DNA of 64,000 bases, taken from NCBI GenBank assembly GCA_016716425.1, contig JADJWJ010000001.1:62001-126000 (forward strand). The letters run 5' to 3'. This document shows positions 7,886 to 17,305 of the stretch, in pieces. The notes below the pieces were generated by a model that saw only the letters and a list, made by a program, of their open reading frames with translations, was not told the origin of the DNA and searched no databases. The position numbers and the translations under genes were made by a program. Within the stretch, counting starts at the first letter, position 1; each line of letters starts with the position of its first letter. Source of the stretch: Betaproteobacteria bacterium (GTDB lineage: Bacteria; Pseudomonadota; Gammaproteobacteria; Burkholderiales; Casimicrobiaceae).

Positions 7886-9544
7886 TCATCGTACCTCCTC
7901 GACCATCTTCATCGAGCCGGTCGGGCACTCGTGGACGCAGATGCCGCAGCCCTTGCAGTAGTCGGCCAGCACCGCGTAGCCGCCGTTCGCGCGCTTCACG
8001 GCGAGGTCCGGGCAGTAGATGACGCAGTTGTCGCAGTTGATGCACGTGCCGCACGAGTAGCAGCGGGCGGTCTCGGCGAGCGCCTCGCGCACGTCGAGGC
8101 CGATCTGCACCTCGGCGTCGCCGGCGAGCCGATCGGCAACCGCGCGCCGCCGCTCGGGCGCGCGGGCCTGCGGCGGATGGTAGTAGGTGTTGATCGCGGC
8201 GAGCGGGACCACCGCCTCTCGCCAGTCCCCGGCGCCGCTGTCGGCCGGCGTGCGCAGCGCCCGATCGATCGCCTGCGCCGCGTGCTTGCCCATGCCGATC
8301 GCCTCGGTCACGAAGCGGGCCATGCTGGCGACGTCGCCGCCCGCCCAGACGCCTTCGGTGCCGGTCGCCTGCGCGCGGTCGGCGTGCAGCAGCGCGCCGT
8401 CGGCGGCAAGGGCGTCGGCGAAGGGTGCGAGGTCCGGATCCTGTCCGATCGACGGAACGATCGCGTCGGCGGCCAGCGTGAACTCGCTGCCGGGCACCGG
8501 CGTCACGGTGAACTGCCCGCGCACGTCGCCCGGCGCGAAGCGTACGCCGACGCACGCGAGTTCGATGCCGGCACCGCCGCGATCGCGCGTGCCCGTCAGC
8601 ATCGCGCCGTCGACCAGCGCGATGCCTTCCTCGCGCGCCTCGGTGACCTCGTCCGGCTGCGCCGGCATCTGCGCCGCGGACTCGAGGCAGAGGATCGTGA
8701 CGTCGTGGCCCGCGCGGCGCGCGCTGCGCGCAACATCCAGCGCGGCGCTGCCGCCGCCGATCACGACCACGCGGCGGCCCAGCGCCGGCGGCGTGCCGGC
8801 GTTCGCGCGCGCGAGATAGTCGGCCCCGTCCGCAACCCACGGCCGCGCGTAGTCGAGGCCGGGCAGTCGCTTCTGCCGTTGCGCGCCGGTGGCGATGTAG
8901 ACCGCGGCGAACCGCGCACGCAGGCGCGTGAAGTCCTCCGGCGAGGCGAGGACTTCGCCGCAGCGGACGTCCACGCCGAGCGCGACGATGCGCGCGATCT
9001 CGCCGTCGAGCACGTCGCGCGCGAGGCGGTACGCCGGGATGCCGTGGCGCATCAGGCCGCCCAGCTCCGCCCGCGACTCGAACAGCGTCACCGCGTAGCC
9101 CAGGCGGCGCAGCTGGTAGGCCGCGGACAAGCCTGACGGCCCGCCGCCGACGACGGCGATGCGCTCGGCGCGCTCGGCATCCGGCGGCGCGAACGACCAT
9201 CCCTCGGCCAGCGCCCGGTCGCCGACGAAGCGCTCCAGCCGGCAGATCGCGAGCGCCCCGTCGACGCTCGTCCGGTTGCACGCGGCCTCGCACGGGTGGT
9301 GGCAAATGCGGCCGGCGACCGCGGGAAACGGGTTGTGGCGGGTCAGGATCTCCCACGCGCCGCGGAAGTCTTGCTCGCGCGCCCGGCCGATCCACTCGGC
9401 GATGTTGCCGTTGACCGGGCACGCGGCGTGGCACGGCGACGGCGCGTGGATGTGCTGCGGCAGCGCCGCGCGCCACGTGCCGGTCTTGAAGACCTCGGTC
9501 GAGCCGGTCGTCCAGATGGGAGGAACGGGATCCTTGGCGTTCAT
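7886..9544 (-). CDS. GltD-like FAD/NAD(P) oxidoreductase fused to 2x[4Fe-4S] delta subunit
   Basis: A 552-residue protein. The N-terminal cysteine block (CHAACPVNGNIAEWIG and CHHPCEAACNR) and the two dinucleotide sites IAVVGGGPSGLSAAYQLRR (about residue 131) and VVVIGGGSAALDVARSARR (about 263) match glutamate synthase small-subunit-type modules. The C-terminus is a dicluster ferredoxin (CYSCGTCINCDNCVIYCPD, then CKGCGICVHECPTG), the usual delta subunit of 2-oxoacid oxidoreductases. The fusion suggests electron exchange between the enzyme's clusters and NAD(P)H, probably bypassing free ferredoxin (inference). Its ATG overlaps the gamma stop as ATGA at 9541-9544. Confidence 0.88.
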   Translation of the reverse strand: MNAKDPVPPIWTTGSTEVFKTGTWRAALPQHIHAPSPCHAACPVNGNIAEWIGRAREQDFRGAWEILTRHNPFPAVAGRICHHPCEAACNRTSVDGALAICRLERFVGDRALAEGWSFAPPDAERAERIAVVGGGPSGLSAAYQLRRLGYAVTLFESRAELGGLMRHGIPAYRLARDVLDGEIARIVALGVDVRCGEVLASPEDFTRLRARFAAVYIATGAQRQKRLPGLDYARPWVADGADYLARANAGTPPALGRRVVVIGGGSAALDVARSARRAGHDVTILCLESAAQMPAQPDEVTEAREEGIALVDGAMLTGTRDRGGAGIELACVGVRFAPGDVRGQFTVTPVPGSEFTLAADAIVPSIGQDPDLAPFADALAADGALLHADRAQATGTEGVWAGGDVASMARFVTEAIGMGKHAAQAIDRALRTPADSGAGDWREAVVPLAAINTYYHPPQARAPERRRAVADRLAGDAEVQIGLDVREALAETARCYSCGTCINCDNCVIYCPDLAVKRANGGYAVLADYCKGCGICVHECPTGSMKMVEEVR

Positions 9545-10098
9545 GCGGCCATCACGCCCAGTTGCTGCTCGACCGACCGGTAGCCTTCCTCGCACGCGGC
9601 GATGTTCTCGTCGTGCAGCTTCGGCGCCTCGTCGCCCAGCACGCGCGTCAGTACCGGCAGCTGCGGCGCCGCGATCGCGCGCGCGAAGCCTCCCAGCAAC
9701 GCCGAGTTGACGATGCGCCCGAGGCCGTGGCGGCGCGAGATGGAAAGCCCGTCGACCGGGATCACGCGGCGTCCGGGAAGGTCGGCCGCGAATTGCGCCG
9801 GCGTGCGCGCCGAGTTGACGACGATCAGCGTCTCCGGACCCGCCGTGGCGAGCAGCGGACCCGCAAGCAGGCTCGCGTCGAAGCAGAGAATCGCGTCGGC
9901 GCGCTCGATGTCGCAGCGGACGCGGATCGGCCGGTCGGCCACGCGGATGTACGAGCTGACCGGCGTGCCGCGGCGCGCGCCGCCGTAGCTCGCGAACGAC
10001 TGCACCTGCCGGCCTTCGGCGAAGAACGCCATTGCGAGCAGGTTGCCCGCCGTCTGCGCGCCCTGGCCGCCGCGGCCCTGGATGATGATCTGCAGCAC
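9541..10098 (-). CDS. 2-oxoacid:ferredoxin oxidoreductase, gamma subunit
   Basis: A 185-residue gamma subunit. It opens MLQIIIQGRGGQGAQTAGNL, the family signature GxGGQG, and continues with FASYGGARRGTPVSSYIRV, both involved in CoA-side domain contacts. It is the first gene of the operon gamma-delta/FAD-alpha-beta, transcribed leftwards. A FNR-like box and -10 element lie 36-77 bp upstream of its ATG, consistent with an oxygen-sensitive enzyme being expressed when oxygen is low. The same subunit set with this gene order leaves little doubt about the complex, while the substrate remains open. Confidence 0.88.
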   Translation of the reverse strand: MLQIIIQGRGGQGAQTAGNLLAMAFFAEGRQVQSFASYGGARRGTPVSSYIRVADRPIRVRCDIERADAILCFDASLLAGPLLATAGPETLIVVNSARTPAQFAADLPGRRVIPVDGLSISRRHGLGRIVNSALLGGFARAIAAPQLPVLTRVLGDEAPKLHDENIAACEEGYRSVEQQLGVMAA

Positions 10099-10133
10099 GT
10101 GCCGGCCTCCTCGGTTGCCGGTGCGAGGCGCCC

Positions 10134-10175
10134 ATTCTCGGGGAGGTGGCGGCCCGTGACTTTACGAAAGATCAA
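10134..10175 (-). promoter_or_regulatory. FNR/ANR-like box and -10 element for the oxidoreductase operon
   Basis: On the minus strand TTGATCTTTCGTAA (10175-10162) has one perfect TTGAT half and one degenerate half. GAGAAT (10139-10134) is centred 32 bp downstream, giving a predicted start near 10127 and a leader of about 29 nt. This is the weakest palindrome of the set, but the spacing matches the others exactly. Confidence 0.5.
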
Positions 10176-10352
10176 GCCGGCGGCGATTTCGCGGTGCAGC
10201 AAGCCGCCGCTCAGGGGTGGCCGCCCCCACGCCCCGGCCCTGCCTTGCAGCGCGCGCCATCGCAGGCATGCGATGGCCGTTCGAGCGGCGCCAGGCACGC
10301 TCGGCGGTACCCCGCTCCCGTCCCCGGCGGGGAAAAGGGAGGGACGCCGGTG

Positions 10353-10377
10353 AAAACCGAGCCTGGCTCGGTTTTTC
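10353..10377 (-). terminator. Rho-independent terminator after the DASS transporter operon
   Basis: AACCGAGCC and GGCTCGGTT form a nine-base-pair stem with almost no loop, flanked on both sides by A and T tracts, so it could work in either direction. It lies 13 bp beyond the stop of the minus-strand transporter gene and ends that five-gene transcription unit. Confidence 0.75.
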
Positions 10378-10389
10378 GTTGTCAGCCGT

Positions 10390-11790
10390 TCAGTGAACGG
10401 CGAGGATCCACGCCGTCCCGACGGTCAGGAACACGGCGAGGAAGAACAGCGTGACGAGGAAGCCCAGTCGGTAGAGCTCGGGCTGCGTCAGGTAGCCGCT
10501 GCCGACGAAGATCACGTTCTGGCTGCCGCCCTGCGGCGTGATCACCGAGAAGTAGCTGCTCGCGAACAGCAGCGCGAACAGCATGAGCGGCGCCGGCACG
10601 CCGCCGCGGATGCCGACGTCCGCGAACACGGCGAGCAGCGCCAGCACCTGCGACGTCTGGCTGACGAACAGGTAGTGGATCGCCACGTAGAGGACGACCA
10701 GCGTAACGTACAGGACGGGCCACGACATCCCGGAGAGGCGGGCGGCCAGGCGCTGGCCGACGTAGCCCATGAAGCCCAGCTCGTTCAGCTGGCCGGACAG
10801 CGCGAACAGCACGGCGAGCCACAGGAACGTCGTCAGCGTGTCGCCCTGCTTGGCGATGTCGTCGAGCGTCAGCACGTTGGTCATCAGCAGGACGCCGAGG
10901 CCCGCGAACGCGACGCTGGTGACGTTGAGCTTGAGCGGATCGGCGAAGATCCAGCCGGTCACCATCAACGCGAACGCCACGGCGGTGACCTTCTCGTCGC
11001 GCGACAGGGACCCCATCGCAGCGAGCGCGGCGCGGGCGGCGGCCGGCGCGTCGGGCGTGGCGTTCACGCCGGGCGGGAAGAGCTTCAGCAGCACGAGCGG
11101 CAGCAGCGCGATCGCCGTGAGCGCCGGCACTGACGCGGTGAGCAGCCAGACGCCGAAGTCGATCCTGATCCCGAGGTCGCGCGCGATCTGCACGCCGATC
11201 GGATTGGCCGACGTCGCGGTCATCCACAGCGCGGACGACACGGCGAGGCTCGCCATCGAGCAGTACATGAGGTAGCCGCCGAGCCGGCGGCCCTGCTCGT
11301 CGTCCGGCCGCGAGTTGGCGCCCTGCGCGACCGACAGCACGACCGGAAAGAGCACGCCGCCGCGGGCGGTGTTGCTCGGGAACGCCGGCGCGATCACCGC
11401 GTCCGTCAGCACGAGGCTGTACGCGAGCCCGAGCGACGAGCCGCCGAAGCGGCTGACCATGAACAGGCTGATCCGCCGGCCGAGGCCCGATTTCACGACG
11501 GCCTGGGCGACGATGAACGCGATGACGACCAGCAGCACGCTCGCGTTGGCGAAGCCGGAGAATGCCTGCGCCGGCGTGATCGTGCCGGTCAGCACCACGG
11601 CCGCGACGGCGAGCATCGTCGACGTGAGCAGCGGGAACGCGCCGACCAGCACCGACACGATGGCGGCCAGGAAGATCGCGAACAGCTGCCACGCGGGCGC
11701 CGTGAGCCCGGCCGGGACCGGCGCGAACCAGATGCCGAGCGCCAGCGCGAGCGGCAGCGCCATCCTGGCGAGCGCGAGCGGGCGGGTCAC
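10390..11790 (-). CDS. DASS/SLC13-type anion symporter
   Basis: A 466-residue integral membrane protein with about 12 helices. It resembles the divalent anion:sodium symporter family (CitT/2-oxoglutarate-malate translocator type): the two conserved helix-hairpin regions show as TDAVIAPAFPSNTARGG and, near the end, YFSVITPQGGSQNVIFVGSG, with SNT and TPQGG as substrate-loop signatures. It probably carries a di- or tricarboxylate across the inner membrane. The GTG start at 11790 has GGAGAGG seven bases upstream and overlaps the lipoprotein stop by four bases. Linkage to the branched-chain dehydrogenase operon suggests use of carboxylates, but that is inference. Confidence 0.82.
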   Translation of the reverse strand: MTRPLALARMALPLALALGIWFAPVPAGLTAPAWQLFAIFLAAIVSVLVGAFPLLTSTMLAVAAVVLTGTITPAQAFSGFANASVLLVVIAFIVAQAVVKSGLGRRISLFMVSRFGGSSLGLAYSLVLTDAVIAPAFPSNTARGGVLFPVVLSVAQGANSRPDDEQGRRLGGYLMYCSMASLAVSSALWMTATSANPIGVQIARDLGIRIDFGVWLLTASVPALTAIALLPLVLLKLFPPGVNATPDAPAAARAALAAMGSLSRDEKVTAVAFALMVTGWIFADPLKLNVTSVAFAGLGVLLMTNVLTLDDIAKQGDTLTTFLWLAVLFALSGQLNELGFMGYVGQRLAARLSGMSWPVLYVTLVVLYVAIHYLFVSQTSQVLALLAVFADVGIRGGVPAPLMLFALLFASSYFSVITPQGGSQNVIFVGSGYLTQPELYRLGFLVTLFFLAVFLTVGTAWILAVH

Positions 11791-12344
11791 GGTCTGGCCT
11801 CTCCTGCTTCGGTGCGGGGCGTCCGCGGCGGCAGGTGGACGCGCCCGGCGAGATCGAGCGTGCGTCCCTGCATGGTGCCGTCGTCGGTCTCCAGCACGTA
11901 TTGCCACGTGAAGCCGTACGCCCCCGTCGCGCCGGCAAAGCGGCCCGTCCCGCCGACGATCGTGCCGGTGATGCGGTTGCCCCTCCGCGTGCCATCGCCG
12001 CGCAACTCGCTGTAGACGTGGTTGCCGTCCTCGTCCGTCCACACGGCGCGGCCGATCATTCCCGTCTGGCTGTCGGCGAGTACGAGCGCCTCCGCGCCGA
12101 ATCCCGCGCCGGGCCGCCCCGAGCCCGACAGCAAGAGCGAGCCGCGCAGGTCGACCAGCGTGGCGCTGCGCTCGCCGCCCATTGCGATCGTGTGGCTGCG
12201 TCCGGTCGCGTTCCAGGAACCGCCGAAGTCGTACCAGCCGTCCTTGGCCTGCGCGGCAGCCGAGGGCGTCGGCGTCGGTCCGGGCCCGCATGCGGCGAGC
12301 AGCAGCGTACCCGCCACGGCCGCGATCGTCGGGAAGCGGGTCAT
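11787..12344 (-). CDS. Lipoprotein with a predicted beta-barrel lipocalin-like domain
   Basis: A 185-residue predicted lipoprotein: the signal peptide ends in LLLAACGPGP, with Cys 19 as the lipidated residue. The remainder is strand-rich, and GGTGRFAGATGAYGFTW resembles the glycine-rich motif found in allene-oxide-cyclase/dirigent-like barrels. No function can be assigned. It lies 18 bp after the E2 gene and overlaps the transporter start by four bases (GTGA), so it is probably co-transcribed with both. Confidence 0.62.
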   Translation of the reverse strand: MTRFPTIAAVAGTLLLAACGPGPTPTPSAAAQAKDGWYDFGGSWNATGRSHTIAMGGERSATLVDLRGSLLLSGSGRPGAGFGAEALVLADSQTGMIGRAVWTDEDGNHVYSELRGDGTRRGNRITGTIVGGTGRFAGATGAYGFTWQYVLETDDGTMQGRTLDLAGRVHLPPRTPRTEAGEARP

Positions 12345-12362
12345 GCGTTTCTTATGCCAGGA

Positions 12363-13631
12363 TCAATCGACGAACAGCAATGCCGGGCACTCGAGGTAGC
12401 CGCGCAGCGCCTGCACGAACTCGGCCGCATCGTGACCGTCGACCACGCGGTGGTCGAACGACGACGACAGGTTCATGGACAGCCGCGGCACCACCATGCC
12501 GCCGCGGATCGCCGGCCGCTCGACGATGCGGTTGACGCCGACGATCGCGACCTCGGGCGCGTTGATGATGGGTGTGGTGACGATGCCGCCGCGTGGGCCG
12601 AGACTGGTGATGGTGATGGTGGAGCCGGAGAGGTCTTCGCGTGTCGCGCGCCCGCCGCGCGCGGCCTCGGCGAGCCGCGCGACCTCGGCCGCACTCCCCC
12701 AGAGGTCGCGCGCCTCCGCGTGCCGGACGACCGGCACCATGAGGCCCGAACCGGACTGCGTCGCGATGCCGATGTGGACGGCGGCAAAGCGCGTCACCAC
12801 GCCGGCCGCGTCGTCGTAACGCGCGTTGATTTGCGGAAACGACGGCGCCGCGAGCACGATCGCGCGCATCAGGAACGGCAGCAGCGTCAACCGGCCGCGG
12901 GACCGGGCCCGCTCGGCGTTGAGTCGCGCGCGCAGCGCCTCCAACTCGGTGACGTCGACCTCCTCGACGTACGTGAAGTGCGGGATGCGCAGCGTCTCGG
13001 CCATCCGCTGCGCGATCTGCCGGCGCAGGCCGATGACGGGCACCTCCGTCTCGCCGGTTCGTGGCGCGTAGCGCGACGCCGGCGCGGGCGATACGAGGGC
13101 GCCGGCGGCGAAGCGAACGACGTCCTCGTGCAGCACGCGCCCGCCGGGGCCGGTGGCGGGCACCCGCGCGAGATCGACGGCAAGTTCGCGCGCCTGCCGG
13201 CGCACCGACGGCGACGCGAGCGGCTTGCCGGTGGCGGGGGCAACGGGCGCTGCCGCGGACTCGACCGGCGCTGGCGCGGGGGGCGCAGCCGCGCCGGCCG
13301 GTGCCGGCGGGGCGGCCTTCGCCGGCGCCCGCACCGTCGCCGCGTCGGCGTCCGCGCCCGAGGCCGTGGACGCGACGGCGGCAGCGGCGCCTTCACCGGC
13401 GATCCGCACCAGTTCGCTGCCGACGGCGAGCTTGTCGCCGGGATTGCCGTTGCGCGCCGTCACCACGCCGGCGACCGGCGCGGGCACCTCGACCGTGGCC
13501 TTGTCGGTCATCAGGTCGGCCAGCACCTGGTCGGCGACGATCGTGTCGCCGACGGCGACGTGCCACTCGACCAGTTCGACCTCGGCGATGCCTTCGCCGA
13601 TGTCCGGGACCTTCACGACGCGGTCGGTCAT
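12363..13631 (-). CDS. bkdB: Branched-chain 2-oxoacid dehydrogenase E2 (dihydrolipoyl acyltransferase)
   Basis: A 422-residue E2 with the classic three-part layout. The lipoyl domain (residues 1-80) has the modified lysine in LMTDKATVEV at about Lys 44. An Ala/Pro-rich linker leads to a peripheral subunit-binding domain (PSVRRQARELAVDL, about 140-175), and the catalytic domain ends with FDHRVVDGHDAAEFV, containing the HxxxDG active-site motif. It transfers acyl groups from E1 to CoA. It directly follows the E1 beta gene with a one-base gap. No E3 (dihydrolipoyl dehydrogenase) gene is in the window, so E3 must come from elsewhere. Confidence 0.9.
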   Translation of the reverse strand: MTDRVVKVPDIGEGIAEVELVEWHVAVGDTIVADQVLADLMTDKATVEVPAPVAGVVTARNGNPGDKLAVGSELVRIAGEGAAAAVASTASGADADAATVRAPAKAAPPAPAGAAAPPAPAPVESAAAPVAPATGKPLASPSVRRQARELAVDLARVPATGPGGRVLHEDVVRFAAGALVSPAPASRYAPRTGETEVPVIGLRRQIAQRMAETLRIPHFTYVEEVDVTELEALRARLNAERARSRGRLTLLPFLMRAIVLAAPSFPQINARYDDAAGVVTRFAAVHIGIATQSGSGLMVPVVRHAEARDLWGSAAEVARLAEAARGGRATREDLSGSTITITSLGPRGGIVTTPIINAPEVAIVGVNRIVERPAIRGGMVVPRLSMNLSSSFDHRVVDGHDAAEFVQALRGYLECPALLFVD

Positions 13632-13632
13632 C

Positions 13633-14646
<1,014 letters not shown>

Positions 14647-14682
14647 GGCGTCGGTCCGAAAGCGGGAGAGGGGGTCGTCATC

Positions 14683-15915
14683 CTAGGTTCCTGCCTGCGC
14701 GCGCTGCCGCTTCAGGTGCGGCGGCATCTCCTTGTACACGTCGTCGAACATCGTCGACGTGTCGTGCACGTGGCCGGTCGCGAGCGTGCCGTAGCCCTCG
14801 GCCTCCTTCTGCGCGGCGATCACCGTCGCCTCGACCTCCGCGACGAGGCGCGCGTGCGCATCGTCGGACCACGCGCCGAGCGCGATCAGGTGCTGCTTGA
14901 GGCGCGCCACCGGGTCGCCCAGCGGGAAGCGCTTCCAGTCGTCGGCCGGCCGGTACTTCGACGGGTCGTCGGACGTCGAGTGCGCGCCGGCGCGGTACGT
15001 GACCCACTCGACGAGGGTCGGGCCGAATCCACGGCGCGCGCGCTCGGCAGCCCAGCCGGACGCCGCCAGCACGGCGAGGAAGTCGTTGCCGTCGACGCGC
15101 AGCGATGCGATGCCGTTGCCCACGCCGCGCGCGGCGAACGTCGCCGCCTCGCCGCCGGCGATGCCCTGGAACGACGAGATCGCCCACTGGTTGTTGACGA
15201 CGTTGAGGATCACCGGCGCGCGGTAGACGGCCGCGAACGTCAGCGCGTTGTGGAAGTCGGCCTCGGCGGTGGACCCGTCGCCGATCCACGCCGAGGCGAT
15301 CCGCGTGTCGCCCTTGATCGCCGAGGCCATCGCGTAGCCGACCGCCTGCACGTACTGCGTGCCGAGGTTGCCGGAGATCGAGAAGAAGCCGTGGCTGCGC
15401 GACGTGTACATGACCGGCATCTGGCGGCCGCGCACGGGGTCGCGCTCGTTGGAGAACAGCTGGCACATCATGTCGACGAGCGGGTAGCCGCGCGCGATCA
15501 GGATGCCCTGCTGCCGGTACGTGGGAAAGCACATGTCGGTCGGCTCGAGCGCGAGCGCTTCGCCGACGCCGATCGCCTCCTCGCCCAGGCACTGCATGTA
15601 GAACGACAGCTTCTTCTGCCGCTGCGCGGTCTGCATGCGCGCGTCGAACGTGCGCGTCGTCAGCATCGCGCGCAGCCCGGTCAGCAGGAACCGAGGTTCG
15701 GCGTGCGGGTCCCACGGGCCGACGGCGCGCCCGGCGTCGTCGAGCACGCGGACCAGCGCGTCGGCCACGTCGCCCGTTTCCGAAGGCCGGGCGTCGACCG
15801 GCGGCCGCCGCACCGCGCCCGCGGGCGACAGCCTGAGGTACGAGAAGTCGGTGTCGCGGCCGGGGCGCCCGGGGGGCTCGGGCACGTGCAGCGAAAGCGG
15901 CGGGTACTGGCTCAT
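14683..15915 (-). CDS. bkdA1: Branched-chain 2-oxoacid dehydrogenase E1 alpha
   Basis: A 410-residue E1 alpha subunit with the long N-terminal extension typical of bacterial BkdA1 rather than PdhA. The TPP motif is ASAWIGDGSTAEADFHNAL through VNNQWAIS, about residues 216-251. YRAGAHSTSDDPSKYRP is the conserved phosphorylation-loop region. It is the promoter-proximal gene of bkdA1-bkdA2-bkdB-lipoprotein-transporter, all on the minus strand. It diverges from the TctC-like gene with 203 bp between; I see no clear operator there, and no bkdR or leucine-responsive regulator gene nearby. Confidence 0.9.
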   Translation of the reverse strand: MSQYPPLSLHVPEPPGRPGRDTDFSYLRLSPAGAVRRPPVDARPSETGDVADALVRVLDDAGRAVGPWDPHAEPRFLLTGLRAMLTTRTFDARMQTAQRQKKLSFYMQCLGEEAIGVGEALALEPTDMCFPTYRQQGILIARGYPLVDMMCQLFSNERDPVRGRQMPVMYTSRSHGFFSISGNLGTQYVQAVGYAMASAIKGDTRIASAWIGDGSTAEADFHNALTFAAVYRAPVILNVVNNQWAISSFQGIAGGEAATFAARGVGNGIASLRVDGNDFLAVLAASGWAAERARRGFGPTLVEWVTYRAGAHSTSDDPSKYRPADDWKRFPLGDPVARLKQHLIALGAWSDDAHARLVAEVEATVIAAQKEAEGYGTLATGHVHDTSTMFDDVYKEMPPHLKRQRAQAGT

Positions 15916-16118
15916 CGCGGCTCCTCCGGCGGATGCGCTCGTGGTTCGGGGCCGCCGCGGACGATCGTCGGACGGCGACGGGCGTGAGCTTACGTCAGTA
16001 CCGCATCGGCCGGCACCCCGCGTTGCCGACGATCGGAACCCGGCGCCGGGATCGGTCGCGCCCGCGACACCCGCGCCGCCGCGGTATCATCGCGCATCCC
16101 CTCTGAAGGAGCCACCGC

Positions 16119-17111
16119 ATGTTCCGCTTCCACACGTCCCGCCGCTACGCGCTGCGGGCAGTCGCCGGCGTCGCCGCGGTACTCGCTGCCGGGACCGCCA
16201 TCGCGCAAGGCTACCCGACCAAGCCGATCCGGCTGCTCGTTCCCCTCGCCGCCGGGAGCACGGCCGACATCGTGTCGCGCTTTGCCGGCCAGGAACTGTC
16301 GAAGGCGCTGGGCCAGCCGGTCGTGATCGAGAACAAGCCGGGTGCCGGCGGCACGATCGCGATGGCGGAGCTCGCGCGCGCGGCGCCCGACGGCTACACG
16401 ATCGCGTTCGCGTCGCAGGGCACGCTGGTGTTCAACCAGGCGATCTACGCGAAGCCCGGCTACGACTCGGTCAAGGACTTCGCGCCCGTCGCGTTCGTCG
16501 GCGGCGTGTCGAACGTGATGATCGTCCCGCCTGCCAGTACGGCGACGAAACCGACCGACATGGTCGCGGCCGCGAAGGCGAAGCCGGGCGAGGTCACGTT
16601 CTCGTCCGGGGGGGCGGGCACCAGCCACCACCTGTCGGGCGTGCTGTTCGGCCAGATCACGGGCACGCAGCTCGTGCACGTCCCGTACAAGGGCGCGCCG
16701 CAAGGCGTGCAGGCAGTGATGGCCGGCGAGGTCGCGATGGGCTTCTTCAACACGCCGACGGTGATCGCGCAGATCAAGGGCGGGTCGGTGAAGCCGCTCG
16801 GCGTGACGAGCCTCGCACGCTCGCCGCTGCTGCCGAACGTGCCCACGCTCGACGAGCAGGGCATCAAGGGCTACGAGGTCAACACCTGGTTCGGGTTCGT
16901 CGCGCCCGCGGGCACGCCGCCCGACGTCGTCGCGAGGCTCAACACCGAGTTCAACCGGATCTTCGCGTCGGCGGAGGCGAAGGAGAAGCTCGGGCCGCAG
17001 GGCTTCGACCTGGCACCGCCGATGGCGCCCGCCGCGTTCGGCAAGATCATCACCGACGACCTGGGGAAGTGGGTGCCGATCGTCAAGGCTGCCGGCGCGA
17101 CGGCGAACTGA
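16119..17111 (+). CDS. Bug/TctC-family periplasmic solute-binding protein
   Basis: A 330-residue exported protein. The signal peptide runs to about residue 29 (AVLAAGTAIAQG), and the mature part starts with YPTKPIRLLVPLAAGSTADI, the Bug-family signature in which the loop after the first strand binds a carboxylate. KALGQPVVIENKPGAGGTIA follows as usual. The ATG has AAGGAG eight bases upstream, and a TATCAT -10-like hexamer lies at 16085-16090. These proteins deliver carboxylates to tripartite tricarboxylate transporters, but no tctAB pair is nearby, so it is one of the many orphan Bug proteins of Burkholderiales. Confidence 0.88.
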   Translation: MFRFHTSRRYALRAVAGVAAVLAAGTAIAQGYPTKPIRLLVPLAAGSTADIVSRFAGQELSKALGQPVVIENKPGAGGTIAMAELARAAPDGYTIAFASQGTLVFNQAIYAKPGYDSVKDFAPVAFVGGVSNVMIVPPASTATKPTDMVAAAKAKPGEVTFSSGGAGTSHHLSGVLFGQITGTQLVHVPYKGAPQGVQAVMAGEVAMGFFNTPTVIAQIKGGSVKPLGVTSLARSPLLPNVPTLDEQGIKGYEVNTWFGFVAPAGTPPDVVARLNTEFNRIFASAEAKEKLGPQGFDLAPPMAPAAFGKIITDDLGKWVPIVKAAGATAN

Positions 17112-17121
17112 CCGCGAGCGG

Positions 17122-17256
17122 CCCTCGCCCCGACTCTCTCCCCACTGCGTGGGGAGAGGGTGTGCGCGGTGGCAGCGCCTGCGCAGGACTGTGCAACCGG
17201 CAAGATAAGACTCCTCCCTCTCTCCGCGCAGCGGGGAGAGGGCCGGGGTGAGGGGC
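17122..17256. repeat. Paired REP-like GC hairpins (copy 2)
   Basis: Same architecture as the element at 5586-5694: outer arms CCCTCGCCCC and CCGGGGTGAGGGG, with inner CTCTCCCC/GGGGAGAG hairpins. It lies between the converging tctC-like and sulfatase genes. The central spacer of about 70 bp differs from that of the other copies. Confidence 0.7.
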
Positions 17257-17305
17257 GTGCGCCGGGGCGATGCCCCGATCATCGGCGCAGCGTCGCGCTG
17301 CTGCC

